Origin: Enterobacter quasihormaechei
GTDB lineage: Bacteria; Pseudomonadota; Gammaproteobacteria; Enterobacterales; Enterobacteriaceae
Assembly (NCBI RefSeq): GCF_004331385.1
Contig: NZ_SJON01000018.1
Span: 1 to 64,000, forward strand
DNA length: 64,000 nucleotides
Direction: 5' to 3'
In this document: positions 37,998-47,391 of the stretch, piece after piece
How positions within the stretch are numbered: position 1 is the first letter of the stretch
Layout of the letters: each line of letters begins with the position of its first letter
Translations under genes and position numbers: made by a program
Notes under the pieces: model-generated
The model's input: the letters and a program-made list of their open reading frames with translations, nothing else
The model's database searches: none
Told to the model about the DNA's origin: nothing

Positions 37998-39848
37998 ATG
38001 AGAAGAGTTCTGACAACGCTGATGATTTTGCTGGTGGTGCTGGTGGCTGGCCTTTCAGCGTTGGTGCTGCTGGTTAACCCGAACGACTTCCGGGCCTATA
38101 TGGTGCGACAGGTTGAAGCGCGCAGCGGGTATGAACTCAAGCTGGACGGGCCGCTGCGCTGGCACGTCTGGCCTCAGCTCAGCATTCTCTCCGGACGCAT
38201 GTCACTTACCGCGCCGGGCGCCGCGCAGCCGCTGGTGACCGCGGATAACATGCGTCTTGATGTCGCGCTCATCCCGCTCTTGTCCCATCAGCTCCAGGTC
38301 GAACAGGTGATGCTGAAGGGCGCGGTGATCCAACTTACGCCACAAACCGAAGCCGTTCGTCAGGCGGATGCCCCGGTCGAACCGCATGAAAACACCTTGC
38401 CTGACGTCCCGTCTGACGCTGGCTGGTCGTTCGATATTGGTAGTCTGAAGGTCGCTGACAGCGTGCTGGTTTTCCAGCATGAGGACGACGAGCAGATCAC
38501 CGTACGCAATATCAACCTCAGGATGGAGCAGGACGCCAGCCATCACGCCACCGTGGAGTTCTCCGGGCGGATCAACCGCAATCAGCGCGATCTCAACCTG
38601 TCGATGAACGCGAACGTAAACGCTTCGGACTACCCGCATCAGCTGACGGCGGATATTCAGCAGCTCAACTGGCAGCTGACCGGCGCGGATTTACCCACAA
38701 AAGGGATCGCTGGCCAGGGTACGATGCAGGCGGTCTGGCATGAAGAGCGCAAACAGCTGGAACTGAACGCGCTAAACCTCCAGGCGAACGACAGTACTCT
38801 TAAAGGACAGGCGAGCGTTACGCTTGATGAAAAACCTAAGTGGGTGCTGGATCTGCAATTCGACAGGCTGAACCTTGAGAATCTGCTCCCGTCGCAACCG
38901 GTGAACGCAGCCGATGAGGGAGTCACGCAGGTAGGGCAAAGCCAGGTCACGCAAACGCGTCCGGTGATCTCCTCCAATCTCGATCGGCCTGACTACAACG
39001 GCCTGCGAGGCTTTACCGCCGACATCCTGCTAAAAGCGAATAGCGTGCGCTGGCGTGGGATTGATTTTACCGACGTCAGCAGCCAGATGTTCAACCACAA
39101 TGGCCTGCTGGTTATCTCTGAGCTCAGCGGAAAAATGGGGGCCGGGAATCTCTCCCTGCCGGGCACGCTGGACGTACGCAAAGACGTTGCCAGCGCCGCG
39201 TTCCAGCCGCGTCTGGAAAACGTTGAGATTGGCACCATCCTGAAAGCCTTTAACTATCCGATTGCCCTGACGGGGCAGCTGTCGCTGGCGGGGGATTTCT
39301 CCGGCACGAAGATCGATGCGGACGCCTTCCGCCGGAGCTGGCAGGGGCGGGCGCACGTTGAGCTGAAAGATTCGCGCATGGAAGGGCTGAACTTCCAGCA
39401 GCTGGTGCAGCAGGCGGTAGAGCGCAGCAGCAGCGTGAAGGCAAATGAAAACTACGACAGCGCCACCCGTCTCGACAGCTTTACCAGCGAGCTTGCCCTC
39501 GACAACGGTCAGCTCTCGCTCGACGAGATGCAGGGAACCTCGTCTCTGCTGGCGCTGACCGGAAACGGTGCGCTGGATCTGGTGAAAGAGACGGCTGACA
39601 CCCGCTTCAACGTCCGCGTGAAGGCCGGCTGGGAAGGTGAAGGCCAGCTTGTTGAGTTCCTGAAAGAGACGCCAATACCGCTGCGCGTCTACGGAAAGTG
39701 GCAGGCGCTGAACTACAGTTTGCAGGTCGATCAGATCCTGCGTAAGCATCTTCAGGATGAAGCGAAACGTCGGCTGAATGACTGGGCGGACCGCAATAAA
39801 GAGTCCCAGTCAGGTAAGGACGTGAAAAAGCTGCTCGATAAGCTCTGA
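37998..39848 (+). CDS. asmA: AsmA, outer-membrane assembly protein
   Basis: A 616-residue protein with a single N-terminal membrane anchor (TTLMILLVVLVAGLSALVLLV), the AsmA N-terminal domain (WHVWPQLSILSGRMSL) and a long beta-groove periplasmic region ending in a basic tail (DEAKRRLNDWADRNKESQSG). AsmA-like proteins are proposed to move phospholipids toward the outer membrane; asmA mutations suppress OmpF assembly defects in E. coli. It lies 23 nt after dcd. A BIME with a terminal T-run follows. Confidence 0.93.
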   Translation: MRRVLTTLMILLVVLVAGLSALVLLVNPNDFRAYMVRQVEARSGYELKLDGPLRWHVWPQLSILSGRMSLTAPGAAQPLVTADNMRLDVALIPLLSHQLQVEQVMLKGAVIQLTPQTEAVRQADAPVEPHENTLPDVPSDAGWSFDIGSLKVADSVLVFQHEDDEQITVRNINLRMEQDASHHATVEFSGRINRNQRDLNLSMNANVNASDYPHQLTADIQQLNWQLTGADLPTKGIAGQGTMQAVWHEERKQLELNALNLQANDSTLKGQASVTLDEKPKWVLDLQFDRLNLENLLPSQPVNAADEGVTQVGQSQVTQTRPVISSNLDRPDYNGLRGFTADILLKANSVRWRGIDFTDVSSQMFNHNGLLVISELSGKMGAGNLSLPGTLDVRKDVASAAFQPRLENVEIGTILKAFNYPIALTGQLSLAGDFSGTKIDADAFRRSWQGRAHVELKDSRMEGLNFQQLVQQAVERSSSVKANENYDSATRLDSFTSELALDNGQLSLDEMQGTSSLLALTGNGALDLVKETADTRFNVRVKAGWEGEGQLVEFLKETPIPLRVYGKWQALNYSLQVDQILRKHLQDEAKRRLNDWADRNKESQSGKDVKKLLDKL

Positions 39849-39858
39849 TGCCTGTTGT

Positions 39859-39934
39859 GCCGGGTGGCGGCTTCGCCTTACCCGGCCTACAAAAGCCAGA
39901 CACCGTAGGCCGGGTAAGCGAAGCGCCACCCGGC
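39859..39934. repeat. BIME after asmA
   Basis: Two inverted REP units (39859-39886 and 39909-39934) are separated by 22 bases, in the same layout as the BIME at 30583. They lie between the convergent asmA and yegH genes. Confidence 0.88.
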
Positions 39935-39940
39935 TTTTTT
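39909..39940 (+). terminator. REP-derived terminator of asmA
   Basis: The second REP unit forms a stem GCCGGGT...ACCCGGC and is directly followed by six T residues (39935-39940), giving an intrinsic terminator for the udk-dcd-asmA direction. The T-run touches the yegH stop codon on the other strand. Confidence 0.7.
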
Positions 39941-41522
39941 ACACCTCAAAATCCCTCTCATCGTCACCGCGCAGCGGGATCAGCTGCACCTTCTGCACGC
40001 GATGGCTTTCCACCTGCAAGGTTTTAATCATGTAATCCCCCACCTGAACCTCTTCGCCCGGCTGCGGAATACGTTGCAGATATTCCATCAGCAAACCGGC
40101 GATGGTGTGGTATTCGCGCTTCTCGTCCAGCGGAAGCGGAACGAACTGCACCAGATCTTCAAGCGGCATGTGGCCGTTAGCGGTCCAGCTGCCGTCGGCG
40201 TTTTTCTGAATATCGTGGCGCGCGTCGATCTCATCCACCTCATTTGGCAGATTACCGGCGATGGTTTCCATAACGTCGCTGAGCGTCACCAGCCCTTCCA
40301 CAGAGCCAAATTCATCCACGACAAATGCGAAGTGGGTACGCGCGTTACGGAACTGTTCCAGCGCGGAGAGCAGCGGCAGCGCTTCCGGGAAAACCAGCGG
40401 CTGGCGGACCAGCGCGCGCAGGTTGAGCGGCTCACCGTGAAGCTGCTGTTGCAGCAGGTCGATCACGTGCACCACGCCCAGCAGCTCTTCTTCCTCGTCC
40501 CCGCCGGTGACGACCACGCGGGTGTGCTGGTTTTTATCCAGCAGGGCGCGGATCTGCTCTTCCGGCGCCGTCAGATCTATATGCTCAATGTCGTGACGGG
40601 AGGTCATGATGCTGCTGACGGAGCGCTGGTTGAGATTGAGCACGCGCTCTATCATCCGGCGCTCCTGCGGGTTGAAGATCTGCCCGTCGCTATGGTCGGC
40701 AAGCATCGCCGCGGACTCGGCGTCCAGCTCGGCATCCTCTTTCCTGCCGCTCAGCAGGCGCATCACCGTATCGGCGGTGCGCTGTCGCAGCGTCTGGTTT
40801 GCGGAGAGAAAGCGGCGGCGGTTGAAGATGGCCAGCTGGTTCAGGAACTCTATCAGCACCGAGAAGCCAATTGCGGCGTACAGGTAGCCTTTCGGGATAT
40901 GGAAGCCGAAGCCATCCGCAACGAGGCTAAAGCCAATCATCAGCAGGAAGCTGAGGCACAGGATCACGATGGTCGGGTGGCTGTTTACAAATCGCGTCAG
41001 GGCCTTGCTGGCGAGCACCATCAGGGTGATGGCGATGATCACGGCGGCCATCATCACGGCCAGGTGGTCAACCATCCCGACGGCGGTGATCACCGAGTCG
41101 AGAGAGAAGACGGCGTCCAGCACCACGATTTGCGCGACCACCGGCCAGAATTTGGCGCCGCGTCGCTGGGTGGGGTTTTCGCTGTCTTTCCCCTCCAGCC
41201 GCTCGTTAAGCTCAACGGTGGCCTTGAACAGCAGGAACAGCCCGCCGAAAAGCATGATCAGATCGCGGGCGCTAAAGCTCAGGCTCTGAACGGTGAAAAG
41301 GGGTTTGGTCAGCGTGACCAGCCAGGAGATAGAGGCCAGCAGCAGCAAACGCATCACCATGGCGAGCAGAAGGCCCGTCACGCGGGCGCGGTCGCGCTGC
41401 GAGGGAGGCAATTTATCCGCAAGGATGGCGATAAACACCAGGTTATCAATCCCGAGCACTAATTCAATGACGACGAGCGTCACCAGCCCGGCCCAGATTG
41501 ATGGATCGGCAATCCATTCCAT
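39939..41522 (-). CDS. yegH: TerC/CBS/CorC-domain membrane protein YegH
   Basis: A 527-residue inner-membrane protein. An N-terminal TerC-like domain with about seven membrane segments ([45 protein letters not shown]) is followed by a CBS-domain pair (about residues 305-420, [12 protein letters not shown]) and a C-terminal CorC/HlyC transporter-associated domain ([15 protein letters not shown]). The two acidic membrane motifs resemble metal-binding sites of TerC-type manganese exporters, but YegH's substrate is unknown. The length equals E. coli YegH. It is divergent from wza. Confidence 0.92.
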   Translation of the reverse strand: MEWIADPSIWAGLVTLVVIELVLGIDNLVFIAILADKLPPSQRDRARVTGLLLAMVMRLLLLASISWLVTLTKPLFTVQSLSFSARDLIMLFGGLFLLFKATVELNERLEGKDSENPTQRRGAKFWPVVAQIVVLDAVFSLDSVITAVGMVDHLAVMMAAVIIAITLMVLASKALTRFVNSHPTIVILCLSFLLMIGFSLVADGFGFHIPKGYLYAAIGFSVLIEFLNQLAIFNRRRFLSANQTLRQRTADTVMRLLSGRKEDAELDAESAAMLADHSDGQIFNPQERRMIERVLNLNQRSVSSIMTSRHDIEHIDLTAPEEQIRALLDKNQHTRVVVTGGDEEEELLGVVHVIDLLQQQLHGEPLNLRALVRQPLVFPEALPLLSALEQFRNARTHFAFVVDEFGSVEGLVTLSDVMETIAGNLPNEVDEIDARHDIQKNADGSWTANGHMPLEDLVQFVPLPLDEKREYHTIAGLLMEYLQRIPQPGEEVQVGDYMIKTLQVESHRVQKVQLIPLRGDDERDFEV

Positions 41523-41792
41523 AGTAAACGCAATACCTTCTGTTATATGACGAATGTCACACTTCGATCATGGATAAAGCCGACCAAAATTGCAATGCCG
41601 GGGTGAGATTTCTCTTAATGCTACACTGAGGTAAAACCGCTTTAGGGCGCGCTGTAAATAAGTTAATTGCGAAGATTTAATTACAATGAACGATATTTAG
41701 GATATATCGCAGTAAATGGTTTGGCGCGCAATTTTGTCAATATAAAGAAAATCCGAAAACCTCAAAACTTTGCTCTTAATATTAATCTTAAA

Positions 41793-41806
41793 AACGAATA
41801 TTAGGA
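41793..41806 (+). promoter_or_regulatory. Candidate RcsAB box upstream of wza
   Basis: AACGAATATTAGGA matches 9 of 14 positions of the RcsAB consensus (TAAGAATATTCCTA) with a perfect GAATATT core, about 410 nt before the wza ATG. Weaker candidates are at 41604-41617 (reverse TAAGAGAAATCTCA) and 41698-41711. Rcs control of colanic acid genes is established in E. coli; which of these is the site here is uncertain. The rest of 41523-42005 is AT-rich with no gene. Confidence 0.35.
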
Positions 41807-42005
41807 CGGTTGTCTCCTTGCCTGCTATTAGGTTAGCTGCAACAATTCTCCCAGCATCAAATGTTAAATTTCCTTGTTGCTATTTTTGTTTCGGTCTTTA
41901 GTGAAGGTAATTCATTATCAACCGTGCCTTTGACGTGGTTGATATATTCTACAAAAGGCCATGTTCAGAAGGGTGTCTATCCATAACGCATTGTTTAGTC
42001 AGTGT

Positions 42006-42044
42006 ATTGGTAACTGAAAGCCAAGGGCGGTAGCGTGCCTGAAA
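42006..42044 (+). promoter_or_regulatory. JUMPstart with ops element
   Basis: The 39-base JUMPstart sequence (ATTGGTAACTGAAAGCC...) includes the ops core GGCGGTAGCGTG at 42026-42037. ops in the non-template strand pauses RNA polymerase and recruits RfaH, which suppresses termination through long polysaccharide operons. It lies in the transcribed leader about 180 nt before wza, as in the E. coli colanic acid operon. Confidence 0.93.
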
Positions 42045-42215
42045 GCGTGTGAATCAGCCTCAATTATTCTGTCAATAGCCAACAGATGAATAAGCTTACT
42101 TTAGGACTGATGCCAGTTATATTGCTAAATGATTAACTGCATTCTGATTGTCACCACGACCCGCGCTTATTTAAATTGCACAGGATAATTACTCTGCCAA
42201 AGTGATAAATAATCA

Positions 42216-43352
42216 ATGATGAAATCCAAAATGAAATTGATGCCATTATTGGTGTCTGTGACCTTGATGAGTGGTTGCACGGTCTTTCCCGGCAGCAATA
42301 TGTCAACAATGGGCAAGGATGTGATTAAGCAGCAGGACGCTGACTTTGATCTCGACAAAATGGTGAATGTTTACCCATTAACCCCACGTCTGGTAGAACA
42401 ATTGCGCCCGCGTCCAAACGTTGCTCAGCCAAATATGTCGCTGGACCAGGAAATTGCCTCTTACCAGTACCGCGTGGGGGCGGGTGACGTTATTAACGTG
42501 ACCGTCTGGGATCACCCGGAACTGACCACGCCTGCGGGCCAGTACCGCAGCTCAAGCGATACCGGTAACTGGGTCCAGTCCGATGGCACCATGTTCTATC
42601 CGTACATTGGTAAAGTGCACGTTGCGGGCAAAACGCTTGCTGAGATCCGTAGTGATATTACCGGCCGCCTGGCGCAGTACATTGCTGACCCGCAGGTGGA
42701 CGTTAATATCGCCGCGTTCCGCTCCCAGAAAGCGTATATCTCCGGCCAGGTTAACAAATCCGGCCAGCAGGCTATCACCAACGTACCGCTCACCGTTCTG
42801 GACGCGATCAACGCCGCGGGTGGTTTAACCGACGGCGCCGACTGGCGCAACGTGGTGCTGACCCACAACGGCAAAGAGCAGCGCATTTCGCTTCAGGCGC
42901 TGATGCAGAACGGCGACCTGACCCAGAACCGCCTGCTTTATCCGGGCGACATTCTTTACGTGCCGCGCAATGACGATCTCAAAGTGTTCGTGATGGGCGA
43001 AGTGAAGAAACAGAGCACCCTCAAGATGGACTTCAGCGGTATGACCCTGACCGAAGCGCTGGGCAATGCGGAAGGCATCGATCTGACCGCCTCCAACGCC
43101 AGCGGCATCTTCGTGATCCGTCCAATCAAAGGCGAGAACGCGAAGGGCAAGATTGCCAATATCTACCAGCTGGACATGTCCGACGCGACGTCTCTGGTCA
43201 TGGCAACGTCGTTCCGTCTCCAGCCATACGATGTGGTCTACGTCACCACCGCGCCGGTTGCCCGCTGGAACCGTCTGATCAACCAGTTGCTGCCTACCAT
43301 CAGTGGCGTTCGCTACATGACGGATACGGCGAGCGACATTCATACCTGGTAA
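42216..43352 (+). CDS. wza: Colanic acid outer-membrane export protein Wza
   Basis: A 378-residue outer-membrane lipoprotein forming the octameric export channel. The signal peptide ends at lipobox MSGC (Cys21). The Poly_export domain shows [18 protein letters not shown] and [15 protein letters not shown], with SLBB-type repeats ([16 protein letters not shown]). The C-terminal segment ([20 protein letters not shown]) forms the alpha-helical barrel that crosses the outer membrane. It is nearly identical to E. coli Wza in the regions I can recall. It is first gene of the colanic acid operon; GfcE at 1272 is its paralogue. Confidence 0.97.
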   Translation: MMKSKMKLMPLLVSVTLMSGCTVFPGSNMSTMGKDVIKQQDADFDLDKMVNVYPLTPRLVEQLRPRPNVAQPNMSLDQEIASYQYRVGAGDVINVTVWDHPELTTPAGQYRSSSDTGNWVQSDGTMFYPYIGKVHVAGKTLAEIRSDITGRLAQYIADPQVDVNIAAFRSQKAYISGQVNKSGQQAITNVPLTVLDAINAAGGLTDGADWRNVVLTHNGKEQRISLQALMQNGDLTQNRLLYPGDILYVPRNDDLKVFVMGEVKKQSTLKMDFSGMTLTEALGNAEGIDLTASNASGIFVIRPIKGENAKGKIANIYQLDMSDATSLVMATSFRLQPYDVVYVTTAPVARWNRLINQLLPTISGVRYMTDTASDIHTW

Positions 43353-43358
43353 GCCGCG

Positions 43359-43802
43359 ATGTTTAACAAAATTCTGGTGGTGTGCGTGGGGAACATTTGC
43401 CGTTCCCCCACGGCTGAAAGGCTGCTGAAGAATTACCAGCCTGCGTTAACGGTCGACTCCGCAGGGCTTGGCGCGCTGGTTGGAAAAGGTGCCGACGAGC
43501 GTGCATCGAGCGTAGCCCTTGAACATAACCTCTCACTCGACGGGCACGTTGCCCGTCAGGTCTCTGGTCGGATGTGCCGGGAATATGACCTGATCCTCGC
43601 GATGGAAAAACGCCACATTCACGCGCTGTGCGATATCGCACCGGAGATGCGCGGCAAGGTGATGCTGTTCGGTCACTGGGATGGTGAGCGCGAAATTCCC
43701 GATCCGTATCGCAAGAGCCGCGAGGCCTTTGAGGCGGTATACACCTTACTAGACCAGTCTGCCCGCCAGTGGGCGCAGGCACTGAAAGCTCAGCAGGGAT
43801 AA
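43359..43802 (+). CDS. wzb: Low-molecular-weight tyrosine phosphatase Wzb
   Basis: A 147-residue LMW-PTP dephosphorylating Wzc. The P-loop is C-V-G-N-I-C-R-S with catalytic Cys9 and Arg15; the general-acid loop is IPDPYRKS near residue 115. It has the same length as E. coli Wzb. It lies 6 nt after wza and 2 nt before wzc. Cycling of Wzc phosphorylation by Wzb is required for colanic acid polymer assembly. Confidence 0.97.
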   Translation: MFNKILVVCVGNICRSPTAERLLKNYQPALTVDSAGLGALVGKGADERASSVALEHNLSLDGHVARQVSGRMCREYDLILAMEKRHIHALCDIAPEMRGKVMLFGHWDGEREIPDPYRKSREAFEAVYTLLDQSARQWAQALKAQQG

Positions 43803-43804
43803 CA

Positions 43805-45967
43805 ATGACAGAAAAAACAAAACCTTCTGCCGCCCCGACGTCGGGCAGTGATGAAATCGATATCGGTCGTCTTGTCGGGACCGTTATTGAAGCGAAATGG
43901 TGGGTGCTGGGTATTACCGCCGTTTTTGCCGTGGCGGCGATCGTTTATACGCTGTTCGCGACGCCGATTTATAGCGCCGATGCGCTGGTGCAGATCGAAC
44001 AAAACACCGGTAACTCACTGGTTCAGGATATCGGCTCGGTGCTGGCCAATAAGCCACCGGCGTCGGAAGCCGAAATTCAGCTGATCCAGTCGCGCCTGGT
44101 TCTGGGCAAAACGGTTCACGATTTGGGGCTGGATATTGCGGTCACCAAAAATACCTTCCCGGTGTTTGGCGCAGGCTGGGATCGCCTGATGGGGCGCAGT
44201 AACGATACGGTAAAAGTCACCGACTTCGTGATTCCCAAAGGGGCAGGGGACCAAACCTTTACCCTGACCGTGCTGGGACCGAAACAGTATCAGCTGACCA
44301 GCGACGCGGGCTTGAGCGTGCGCGGTGAGGTGGGGCAGATGCTGACCAAAGACGGCGTGAGCATCCGGGTTGGCGCCATCCACGCGCACGAGGGCGGTGA
44401 GTTTACGGTCACCAAGTTCTCCACGCTCGGGATGATCAACAATCTGCAAAACAACCTGACCGTTACCGAAAACGGCAAGGACACCGGTGTTCTGAGCATG
44501 ACCTTCACCGGTGAAGATAAGGATCAAATCCGCGACATCCTGAACAGCATCACCCGCAATTATCTTGAGCAGAATATCGAGCGCAAGTCTGCGGAGGCCG
44601 CGAAAAGCCTGGCGTTCCTCAGTAAACAGCTGCCGGAAGTGCGCGCCCGTCTGGACGACGCCGAGAACAAGCTGAACGCGTACCGTCAGGATAAAGACTC
44701 CGTCGACCTGCCGCTGGAGGCGAAATCGGTTCTCGACTCCATGGTCAATATCGACGCGCAGCTGAACGAGCTGACCTTCAAAGAGGCGGAAATTTCCAAG
44801 CTCTACACCAAGCGTCACCCGGCGTACCGCACGCTGCTGGAGAAACGCCGCACGCTGGAAGAAGAGAAGGCGAAGCTGAACGACCGCGTGACCGCGATGC
44901 CGAAGACGCAGCAGGAAATCGTGCGTCTGACGCGTGACGTGGAATCTGGCCAGCAGGTGTATATGCAGCTGCTGAACAAACAGCAGGAGCTGAAAATCAC
45001 CGAAGCCAGCACCGTCGGCGACGTGCGTATCGTTGACCCGGCGATCACCCAGCCGGGCGTGCTGAAGCCGAAGAAGGCGCTGATTATCTTCGGCAGCATT
45101 ATTCTCGGCCTGATGCTCTCCATCGTCGGCGTGCTGCTGCGCTCCCTGTTCAACCGCGGTATCGAAAGCCCGCAGGTGCTGGAAGAGCACGGTATCAGCG
45201 TTTACGCCAGCATCCCGCTCTCCGAGTGGCAGAAGTCGCGTGACAACGTCAAAACCGTTAAGGGCGTGAAGCGTTACAAACAGAGCCAGCTGCTGGCCGT
45301 GGGTAACCCGACCGACCTGGCGATTGAAGCGGTGCGCAGCCTGCGTACCAGCCTCCACTTCGCCATGATGCAGGCCAAAAACAACGTCCTGATGATGACC
45401 GGTGTGAGCCCGTCAATCGGTAAAACCTTCGTCTGCGCCAACCTGGCGGCGGTGGTGAGCCAGACCAACAAGCGCGTGCTGCTGATCGACTGCGATATGC
45501 GTAAGGGCTACACCCATGAGCTGCTGGGGACCAACAACGTTAACGGCCTGTCCGAAATCCTGCTCGGGAAAGGGGAAATCAGCGAGAGCGCCAAGCCGAC
45601 GTCGATTCCGAAATTTGACCTGATCCCGCGCGGTCAGGTGCCGCCGAACCCGTCTGAACTGCTGATGAGCGAGCGCTTCACGCAGCTGATCGAGTGGGCG
45701 AGCAAAAACTATGACCTGGTGCTGATCGATACCCCGCCAATTCTGGCCGTCACTGACGCCGCCGTCGTGGGGCGTCATGCGGGCACCACGCTGATGGTTG
45801 CACGCTATGCGGTGAACACCCTGAAGGAAGTGGAAACCAGCCTGAGCCGCTTCGAGCAGAACGGCATTGAGGTGAAAGGGGTCATCCTGAACTCCATCTT
45901 CCGCCGCGCGACCGGGTATCAGGATTACGGCTATTACGAGTACGAATACAAGTCTGACTCTAAATAA
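43805..45967 (+). CDS. wzc: Tyrosine autokinase Wzc
   Basis: A 720-residue co-polymerase/kinase of the inner membrane, the same length as E. coli Wzc. A Wzz domain with two membrane segments (about 32-52 and 425-447) surrounds a coiled-coil periplasmic part. The kinase has Walker A G-V-S-P-S-I-G-K-T (533-541, Lys540), Walker A' VLLIDCDMR and Walker B VLIDTPP. The tail carries the tyrosine cluster YQDYGYYEYEYK. The ATG at 43805 follows CAGGGATAAC; the upstream in-frame start at 43769 lies inside wzb. A large stem-loop follows before wcaA. Confidence 0.97.
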   Translation: MTEKTKPSAAPTSGSDEIDIGRLVGTVIEAKWWVLGITAVFAVAAIVYTLFATPIYSADALVQIEQNTGNSLVQDIGSVLANKPPASEAEIQLIQSRLVLGKTVHDLGLDIAVTKNTFPVFGAGWDRLMGRSNDTVKVTDFVIPKGAGDQTFTLTVLGPKQYQLTSDAGLSVRGEVGQMLTKDGVSIRVGAIHAHEGGEFTVTKFSTLGMINNLQNNLTVTENGKDTGVLSMTFTGEDKDQIRDILNSITRNYLEQNIERKSAEAAKSLAFLSKQLPEVRARLDDAENKLNAYRQDKDSVDLPLEAKSVLDSMVNIDAQLNELTFKEAEISKLYTKRHPAYRTLLEKRRTLEEEKAKLNDRVTAMPKTQQEIVRLTRDVESGQQVYMQLLNKQQELKITEASTVGDVRIVDPAITQPGVLKPKKALIIFGSIILGLMLSIVGVLLRSLFNRGIESPQVLEEHGISVYASIPLSEWQKSRDNVKTVKGVKRYKQSQLLAVGNPTDLAIEAVRSLRTSLHFAMMQAKNNVLMMTGVSPSIGKTFVCANLAAVVSQTNKRVLLIDCDMRKGYTHELLGTNNVNGLSEILLGKGEISESAKPTSIPKFDLIPRGQVPPNPSELLMSERFTQLIEWASKNYDLVLIDTPPILAVTDAAVVGRHAGTTLMVARYAVNTLKEVETSLSRFEQNGIEVKGVILNSIFRRATGYQDYGYYEYEYKSDSK

Positions 45968-45990
45968 CAAAACACACCCCACACCCCACA

Positions 45991-46041
45991 CCCCTCACCC
46001 CGGTCCTCTCCCCTCAGGGGGGAGGGTTAGGGTGAGGGGTG
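45991..46041. repeat. C-rich/G-rich palindrome between wzc and wcaA
   Basis: CCCCTCACCCCGGTCCTCTC... pairs with ...GAGGGTTAGGGTGAGGGG around a short loop, giving a very stable hairpin of more than 15 pairs within 51 bases. It ends 16 nt before the wcaA ATG, leaving only the CAGGAGG ribosome site exposed. A stem-loop between wzc and wcaA is known in E. coli and was proposed to lower expression of downstream genes; this copy belongs to the dispersed element family of this window. Confidence 0.75.
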
Positions 46042-46057
46042 GGGGCAGGAGGAATAC

Positions 46058-46900
46058 ATGAGCACACAACGCCCTTTGATTTCTATCTATATGCCGACAT
46101 GGAATCGTCAGCAGCTGGCGATCCGCGCGATTAAATCGGTCCTGCGTCAGGATTACGATAACTGGGAACTGATTATCGTGGATGACTGTTCCTCCTCTTA
46201 CGAACAGCTGCAAAAATTTGTTGAAGACCTTAACGATCCGCGCGTGGTGTACACGCACAACGCCATCAACTCCGGGGCGTGCGCGGTGCGCAATCAGGCG
46301 ATTATGCAGGCGAAAGGGCAGTATCTCACCGGTATCGACGACGATGACGAATGGACGCCAAACCGCCTGTCGATTTTCCTGTCGCACAAGGCGCAGCTGG
46401 TGACTCACGCGTTTCTCTATGCCAACGACTACGTCTGTCAGGGCGAGGTGTATTCGCAGCCGGCCAGCCTGCCGCTGTATCCGAAATCACCCTATTCCCG
46501 CCGCCTGTTCTACAAGCGCAACATTATCGGTAATCAGGTGTTTACCTGGGCCTGGCGCTTTAAGGAGTGCCTGTTCGATACCGAGCTGAAGGCCGCGCAG
46601 GATTACGACATCTTCCTGCGCATGGTGGTGGAGTACGGCGAGCCGTGGAAGGTGGAAGAGGCCACGCAGATCCTGCACATCAACCACGGGGAGATGCAGA
46701 TCACCTCGTCACCGAAAAAATTCTCGGGCTACTTCCATTTTTACCGCAAGCACAAGGACAAGTTTGACCGTGCCAGCCGGAAGTATCAGCTCTTTACCCT
46801 CTATCAGATCCGCAATAAGCGCATGAACTGGCGCACGCTGCTGACGCTGCTGTCGGTGCGTAACGGCAAGCGTCTGGCTGACGGGCTTCGGGGGAAATAA
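46058..46900 (+). CDS. wcaA: Colanic acid glycosyltransferase WcaA
   Basis: A 280-residue GT-A fold, family 2 glycosyltransferase. It has ISIYMPTWNRQQLAIRAI at the nucleotide-sugar binding start, LIIVDDCSSS, and the metal-binding acidic run GIDDDDEW, with a C-terminal acceptor region. It adds one sugar of the colanic acid repeat on the cytoplasmic face. CAGGAGGAATAC precedes the ATG. The stop overlaps the wcaB ATG (TAATG). Confidence 0.94.
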   Translation: MSTQRPLISIYMPTWNRQQLAIRAIKSVLRQDYDNWELIIVDDCSSSYEQLQKFVEDLNDPRVVYTHNAINSGACAVRNQAIMQAKGQYLTGIDDDDEWTPNRLSIFLSHKAQLVTHAFLYANDYVCQGEVYSQPASLPLYPKSPYSRRLFYKRNIIGNQVFTWAWRFKECLFDTELKAAQDYDIFLRMVVEYGEPWKVEEATQILHINHGEMQITSSPKKFSGYFHFYRKHKDKFDRASRKYQLFTLYQIRNKRMNWRTLLTLLSVRNGKRLADGLRGK

Positions 46901-47391
46901 TGTTTCTGGAAGATTGCCGCGCAAACAGCTGGAGCCTGCGTCCGTGCTGCATGGTTCTGGCCTACCGTATTGCGCACTTTTGCTCGGTGTGGCGCAAGAA
47001 AAACGTACTGAACAATATCTGGGCCGCGCCGGTGCTGGTGCTGTATCGCATCATCACCGAATGCTTTTTTGGCTATGAAATTCAGGCCGCGGCCACCATT
47101 GGTCGCCGCTTTACCATTCATCACGGCTATGCGGTCGTCATCAACAAATTCGTGGTCGCGGGTGATGATTTCACCATTCGCCACGGGGTGACCATCGGCA
47201 ACCGCGGGCCGGACAGCCTGGCCTGCCCGGTCATCGGCAATAACGTCGAGCTGGGGGCGAACGTGGTGATGATTGGCGATATTAGCGTAGGCAATAACGT
47301 GACGATTGGCGCAGGCAGCGTGGTGCTGGACAGCATTCCGGACAACGCGCTGGTGGTGGGTGAAAAAGCCCGCGTGAAGGTGATTAAATGA
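46900..47391 (+). CDS. wcaB: Colanic acid O-acetyltransferase WcaB
   Basis: A 163-residue serine acetyltransferase-like enzyme of the left-handed beta-helix (hexapeptide repeat) class. Repeats of the [LIV]-G-x4 type run from IGRRFTIHHG through IGNNVELGANVVMIGDISVG to VTIGAGSVVLD. It probably O-acetylates a fucose of the colanic acid repeat with acetyl-CoA. Start and stop are overlapped with wcaA (TAATG) and wcaC (4 nt), so translation is coupled. Confidence 0.93.
   Translation: MFLEDCRANSWSLRPCCMVLAYRIAHFCSVWRKKNVLNNIWAAPVLVLYRIITECFFGYEIQAAATIGRRFTIHHGYAVVINKFVVAGDDFTIRHGVTIGNRGPDSLACPVIGNNVELGANVVMIGDISVGNNVTIGAGSVVLDSIPDNALVVGEKARVKVIK

Noticed and set aside
40002..41462. 486-residue plus-strand frame antisense to yegH
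   Set aside because: Same shadow pattern; yegH on the minus strand has clear TerC, CBS and CorC domains.
44015..45358. 447-residue minus-strand frame inside wzc
   Set aside because: Antisense shadow of wzc; no ribosome site and no domain.
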